Assembly (NCBI RefSeq): GCF_003463065.1
Contig: NZ_QSCM01000034.1
Coordinates: 1-6,811 of the forward strand
Source of the DNA: Blautia sp. OF03-15BH
Lineage (GTDB): Bacteria; Bacillota; Clostridia; Lachnospirales; Lachnospiraceae
Reading direction: 5' to 3'
DNA: 6,811 nucleotides
In this document: piece by piece, positions 5,578 through 6,811 of the stretch
Position numbering within the stretch: position 1 is the first letter of the stretch
Layout of the letters: every line of letters starts with the position of its first letter
Program-made: the position numbers and the translations under genes
Notes under the pieces: generated by a model
Seen by the model: only the letters and a program-made list of their open reading frames with translations
What the model was told of the DNA's origin: nothing
Databases searched by the model: none

Positions 5578-5819
5578 TATTCTTCCTCCAAATAAATGCA
5601 CAACTCGACTTTATACATTCCACCGCCAATGATATTAAAATGGTCTACTTGCTTGTTTGCTATCTTCTTGAATGTATCAGATGCAAGAATATCCTCTTGT
5701 GCTGCTTCCTCGAAGTACGTCTTTACATATCCATGCTTTTCATGGTCGTATGGTTCTTGCTGGATTGATACGCAAGCCACACCGCCCTCATGCAATTTCA
5801 AAAAATTTCTTACTGTCAC
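5577..5819 (-). CDS. Conserved-looking small protein of the mob operon, function unknown (80 aa)
   Basis: 80 residues from a GTG at 5819, which has a strong AGGAGGG SD 8 nt upstream. A TTG start 8 codons earlier would place that SD inside the gene. The protein begins VTVRNFLKLHEGGVACVSI and has mixed acidic and aromatic content (YVKTYFEEAAQEDIL; NIIGGGMYKVELCIYLEEE). It shows no transmembrane segment, signal peptide or motif I recognise. It follows the 61-residue gene by 16 bp and touches mobC (TAATG), so it belongs to the mob operon and may serve in transfer or its control. Confidence 0.75.
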   Translation of the reverse strand: MTVRNFLKLHEGGVACVSIQQEPYDHEKHGYVKTYFEEAAQEDILASDTFKKIANKQVDHFNIIGGGMYKVELCIYLEEE

Positions 5820-5835
5820 TTTTGTTTCCCTCCTG

Positions 5836-6021
5836 TTAATCAATTTCGGACAACTGTACTAACATGCTATCGCCGGTCTTGTCCGTTACCTTTATCGCAT
5901 TTGCTCCGTCAAATTCCCACTTTACAGAACCTTCAACAAAATGGCTATCAATCCATTTCTGAATTTTCTTGGCTCTGATTTCTTTGTATTCCGCTATTGT
6001 TTTTGCTCCGCTGATTTTCAT
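5836..6021 (-). CDS. Small basic protein, first gene of the mob operon, function unknown (61 aa)
   Basis: 61 residues from the ATG at 6021, supported by GTGAGG ending 7 nt upstream. A longer reading from a TTG at 6084 has a run of C before it instead of an SD and was not chosen. The N-terminal half (MKISGAKTIAEYKEIRAKKI) is helical and basic. The C-terminal half (VKWEFDGANAIKVTDKTGD) looks like beta strands. No known domain is recognised. It is the first gene after the promoter at 6168-6197 and the putative oriT, so it may bind DNA as an operon regulator or relaxosome helper. That role is an inference from position only. Confidence 0.7.
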   Translation of the reverse strand: MKISGAKTIAEYKEIRAKKIQKWIDSHFVEGSVKWEFDGANAIKVTDKTGDSMLVQLSEID

Positions 6022-6100
6022 TTGCGACCTCACTTTCTTCGGTGCTACCACCGTCACATTATGAGCCTTTCGGCTCTGCTTCAAGGGGGATTGAAGGGGG

Positions 6101-6160
6101 GCTTGCCACCCTCACAAGTTCTAAAGTGGTAACACTTTAGGGAACTTGCAATATATCCGC
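6101..6160. other. oriT: Putative origin of transfer (oriT)
   Basis: The core is an inverted repeat at 6115-6148: CAAGTT-CTAAAGTG, loop GTAA, CACTTTAG-gg-AACTTG, a 14-bp stem with a 2-base bulge. It is flanked by G/C-rich GGGGGGCTTGCCACCC on one side and GCAATATATCC on the other. An imperfect hairpin beside a conserved nick region just upstream of mob genes is the usual oriT design for MOBP relaxases. No exact nick site is claimed. It also lies in the 5' leader of the mob transcript, so it could act as an RNA hairpin. Confidence 0.55.
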
Positions 6161-6208
6161 TACACATATTATAGTATGGTGGTAGCACTTTTGTCAAGCG
6201 GATATATT
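6150..6208. promoter_or_regulatory. 11-bp inverted repeats flanking the mob promoter (operator candidates)
   Basis: AATATATCCGC (6150-6160) and its exact reverse complement GCGGATATATT (6198-6208) bracket the mob promoter. One half abuts the -35 box and the other lies at about +1 to +12. Two half-sites placed like this suggest a repressor, possibly the first operon gene product, MobC or the relaxase, that loops or covers the promoter. Confidence 0.5.
6168..6197 (-). promoter_or_regulatory. Promoter of the mobilisation operon
   Basis: Consensus TTGACA (6192-6197) and consensus TATAAT (6168-6173) on the minus strand with an 18-bp spacer. Transcription would start near 6161, pass through the oriT hairpin and a small hairpin at 6063-6076 (GAGCC/GGCTC), then reach the first gene at 6021. 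No other strong promoter is seen before the last mob gene. Confidence 0.85.
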
Positions 6209-6214
6209 CGTACG

Positions 6215-6234
6215 TATATTCTGCCAAGAATATA
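6215..6234. repeat. Perfect 7-bp palindrome upstream of the mob promoter
   Basis: TATATTC-tgccaa-GAATATA. It lies about 18 bp upstream of the -35 box of the mob promoter, a position suited to an additional protein-binding site or a strand-specific hairpin near oriT. Confidence 0.5.
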
Positions 6235-6295
6235 GTGAAGCTTACTTCCTCTTGGGCGGCTTTGGAAGTGTAGGAGGGAGACAGTCAAGGGCTTG

Positions 6296-6353
6296 TTTTT
6301 TATCTGCAATATGAGCTTCGGCTTGCCGATCAGCGAATGCAGCAGATAAAAAA
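6296..6353. repeat. 12-bp inverted repeat enclosing nested stems
   Basis: TTTTTTATCTGC (6296-6307) and GCAGATAAAAAA (6342-6353) are exact reverse complements 34 bp apart. Inside is a small CGGC-tt-GCCG stem (6319-6328 region). An alternative pairing of CTGCA with TGCAG is also possible. Folded as single strand this gives one large cruciform-like structure. Confidence 0.6.
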
Positions 6354-6406
6354 TGGTCGCAGACCACCCTTTACTTTCTTCCGCCGGAACGGACAATGAA
6401 GCACAG

Positions 6407-6443
6407 GGGGAAGTAACGGAACGGACGGACAGCCGTTTTCCCC
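6407..6443. repeat. Bulged hairpin
   Basis: GGGGAA (6407-6412) plus AACGG (6415-6419) pair with CCGTT (6433-6437) plus TTCCCC (6438-6443), an 11-bp stem with a 2-base bulge and a 13-base loop of ACGGAC-type repeats. Confidence 0.55.
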
Positions 6444-6463
6444 TCCAGCATGATTGCCAACAA

Positions 6464-6517
6464 AAAAGAGTATCAAGGGTAAACGCTGCGGTCTATGACC
6501 GCCCTTGACACTCTTTT
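6464..6517. terminator. Terminator-like long hairpin upstream of the toxin promoter
   Basis: AAAAGAGT-a-TCAAGGG pairs with CCCTTGA-c-ACTCTTTT (8 + 7 bp with one mismatch). A nested CGGTC-tat-GACCG stem (6489-6501) lies in the loop. On the minus strand it ends in a T6 run, so it fits a Rho-independent terminator for leftward transcription. No leftward gene is visible to its right, so it may instead insulate the toxin module or be part of the structured origin block. Confidence 0.6.
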
Positions 6518-6555
6518 CCTTATGGCTTTGATGATAAACAAGGGGAAATGGCTTC

Positions 6556-6584
6556 TTGTGGCATTTCTGCCCCTGTGATATAAT
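6556..6584 (+). promoter_or_regulatory. Promoter of the small toxin gene
   Basis: TTGTGG (6556-6561) and consensus TATAAT (6579-6584) with a 17-bp spacer, and TG one base before the -10 (TGaTATAAT), an extended -10 promoter like that of the antitoxin RNA. Transcription would start near 6591. The 5' leader of about 43 nt can form a stem of GTTGTC (6592-6597) with GGCAAC (6609-6614) just before the SD. Confidence 0.75.
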
Positions 6585-6633
6585 ATCTAGCGTTGTCGCG
6601 CCCATTCTGGCAACAGAAAGGGGGTGTGTCTAC

Positions 6634-6750
6634 GTGTCAGAAATTATATCTTTTCTTGTTTCCGTACTGGCAAGTGTAGTTGGCTACTATATTTGCAAAT
6701 GGTTAGACGGAGATAGGAAACATATAAATATCAATATGCTGAATAAATAA
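6634..6750 (+). CDS. Small Fst/Ldr-like membrane peptide, probable type I toxin (38 aa)
   Basis: 38 residues from a GTG at 6634. The near-consensus SD AAAGGGGGTG (6617-6626) fixes this start; longer in-frame readings have no SD. Residues 4-21 (IISFLVSVLASVVGYYIC) form one membrane helix, followed by KWLDGDRKH and a polar tail. One short helix followed by an aromatic residue, WLD and a charged tail matches the general plan of Fst/Ldr-type toxins, which insert into and damage the cytoplasmic membrane. Bases 6625-6636 and 6643-6657 are complementary to the predicted short RNA at about 125-203, which would silence it. No terminator is seen after the stop; on the circle the message would run to the terminator at 164-195. 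Alternatives are a small regulatory membrane peptide or a holin-like peptide. Family assignment is by eye, not by search. Confidence 0.7.
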   Translation: MSEIISFLVSVLASVVGYYICKWLDGDRKHININMLNK

Positions 6751-6753
6751 TTA

Positions 6754-6811
6754 AAAAAAAAAAAAATGTATAAAATACACAAAAATAAAAATTGCGGAGA
6801 AAATAGAGTGA
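6754..6811. repeat. Terminal direct repeat, right copy (circular overlap)
   Basis: Exact copy of 1-58, beginning in the A-run that directly follows the toxin stop codon. Counting it once gives a circle of 6,753 bp in which the toxin gene and the predicted antitoxin RNA are neighbours, with about 93 bp from the toxin stop to the antitoxin -35 box. Confidence 0.85.

Larger units (their letters stand above)
6235..6555. other. Non-coding block dense in inverted repeats (possible origin region)
   Basis: No convincing gene: reading frames here lack SD sequences and run across the stems. The block holds at least four inverted repeats: 6296-6307/6342-6353 (TTTTTTATCTGC, 12 bp), 6354-6366 (TGGTC-gca-GACCA), 6407-6443 (GGGGAA..AACGG / CCGTT-TTCCCC) and 6464-6517. 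There is also a 10-bp direct repeat CGGAACGGAC (6385-6394, 6417-6426). The density of structure suggests a replication origin, a single-strand initiation site or a copy-control RNA. No dedicated origin has been recognised elsewhere, although the rep-linked repeats are an alternative. Confidence 0.4.

Noticed and set aside
5836..6084. Longer version of the first mob gene from a TTG at 6084
   Set aside because: The bases before the TTG are C-rich with no SD, whereas the internal ATG at 6021 has GTGAGG at good spacing.
6169..6396. Minus-strand 75-codon reading frame
   Set aside because: It covers the mob promoter and the inverted repeats, has no SD, and has no recognisable protein features.
6330..6605. 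Minus-strand 91-codon reading frame
   Set aside because: It runs through several hairpins and the toxin promoter, has no SD, and its composition is unlike a real protein; better explained as chance reading of structured DNA.
1..6811. tRNA or rRNA genes, integrase or intact transposase
   Set aside because: None seen on either strand; the only transposase is the truncated IS256-family fragment.

Overview
The window reads as one complete small mobilisable resistance plasmid of a Gram-positive (Firmicutes) host. Its first 58 bases are repeated exactly as its last 58, so it is best read as a circle of about 6,753 bp. The organism is inferred from the Gram-positive erm(B) cassette, strong Shine-Dalgarno (SD) sequences, and a moderate-GC mob/rep backbone of the kind seen in gut clostridia (Lachnospiraceae-like), enterococci and streptococci. 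The species cannot be fixed from the sequence. Composition is mosaic: erm(B) and the 2051-2280 relic are clearly AT-rich, while rep, mob and the IS fragment are more GC-rich.

Layout. 1-203: AT-rich leader, then a predicted short RNA ending in a strong terminator. 204-1344 (minus strand): the macrolide-resistance cassette, consisting of promoter, leader peptide, SD-sequestering attenuator, erm(B) and a coupled 34-codon ORF. 1381-2274: debris, namely the 3' half of an IS256-family transposase and a frameshifted fragment of a membrane protein. 2278-3742 (minus): terminator and a 475-aa primase-type replication protein, whose promoter lies between two perfect 55-bp direct repeats. 3928-6021 (minus): a tightly overlapping mobilisation operon of two unknown small genes, MobC, a MOBP relaxase and a coiled-coil membrane-anchored accessory protein. 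The relaxase and the accessory protein share 317 bp in different frames. 6101-6208: candidate oriT hairpin and the mob promoter flanked by 11-bp inverted repeats. 6215-6520: non-coding DNA packed with inverted repeats. 6556-6750 (plus): a small gene for a 38-residue Fst-like membrane peptide.

The most interesting point appears when the ends are joined. The predicted short RNA (about 125-203) is antisense to the ribosome-binding and start region of the small membrane peptide (6625-6658) in two collinear blocks of 12 and 15 bp. It has its own extended -10 promoter and terminator. This looks like a type I toxin-antitoxin addiction module in which toxin and RNA antitoxin are in tandem on the same strand, not convergent as in the classical Fst/par locus. 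A read-through toxin mRNA would carry its own inhibitor at its 3' end.

Together the modules make a self-contained resistance vehicle: Rep copies it, the mob genes and oriT let a helper element transfer it, the toxin/RNA pair would retain it, and erm(B) gives the selectable benefit.
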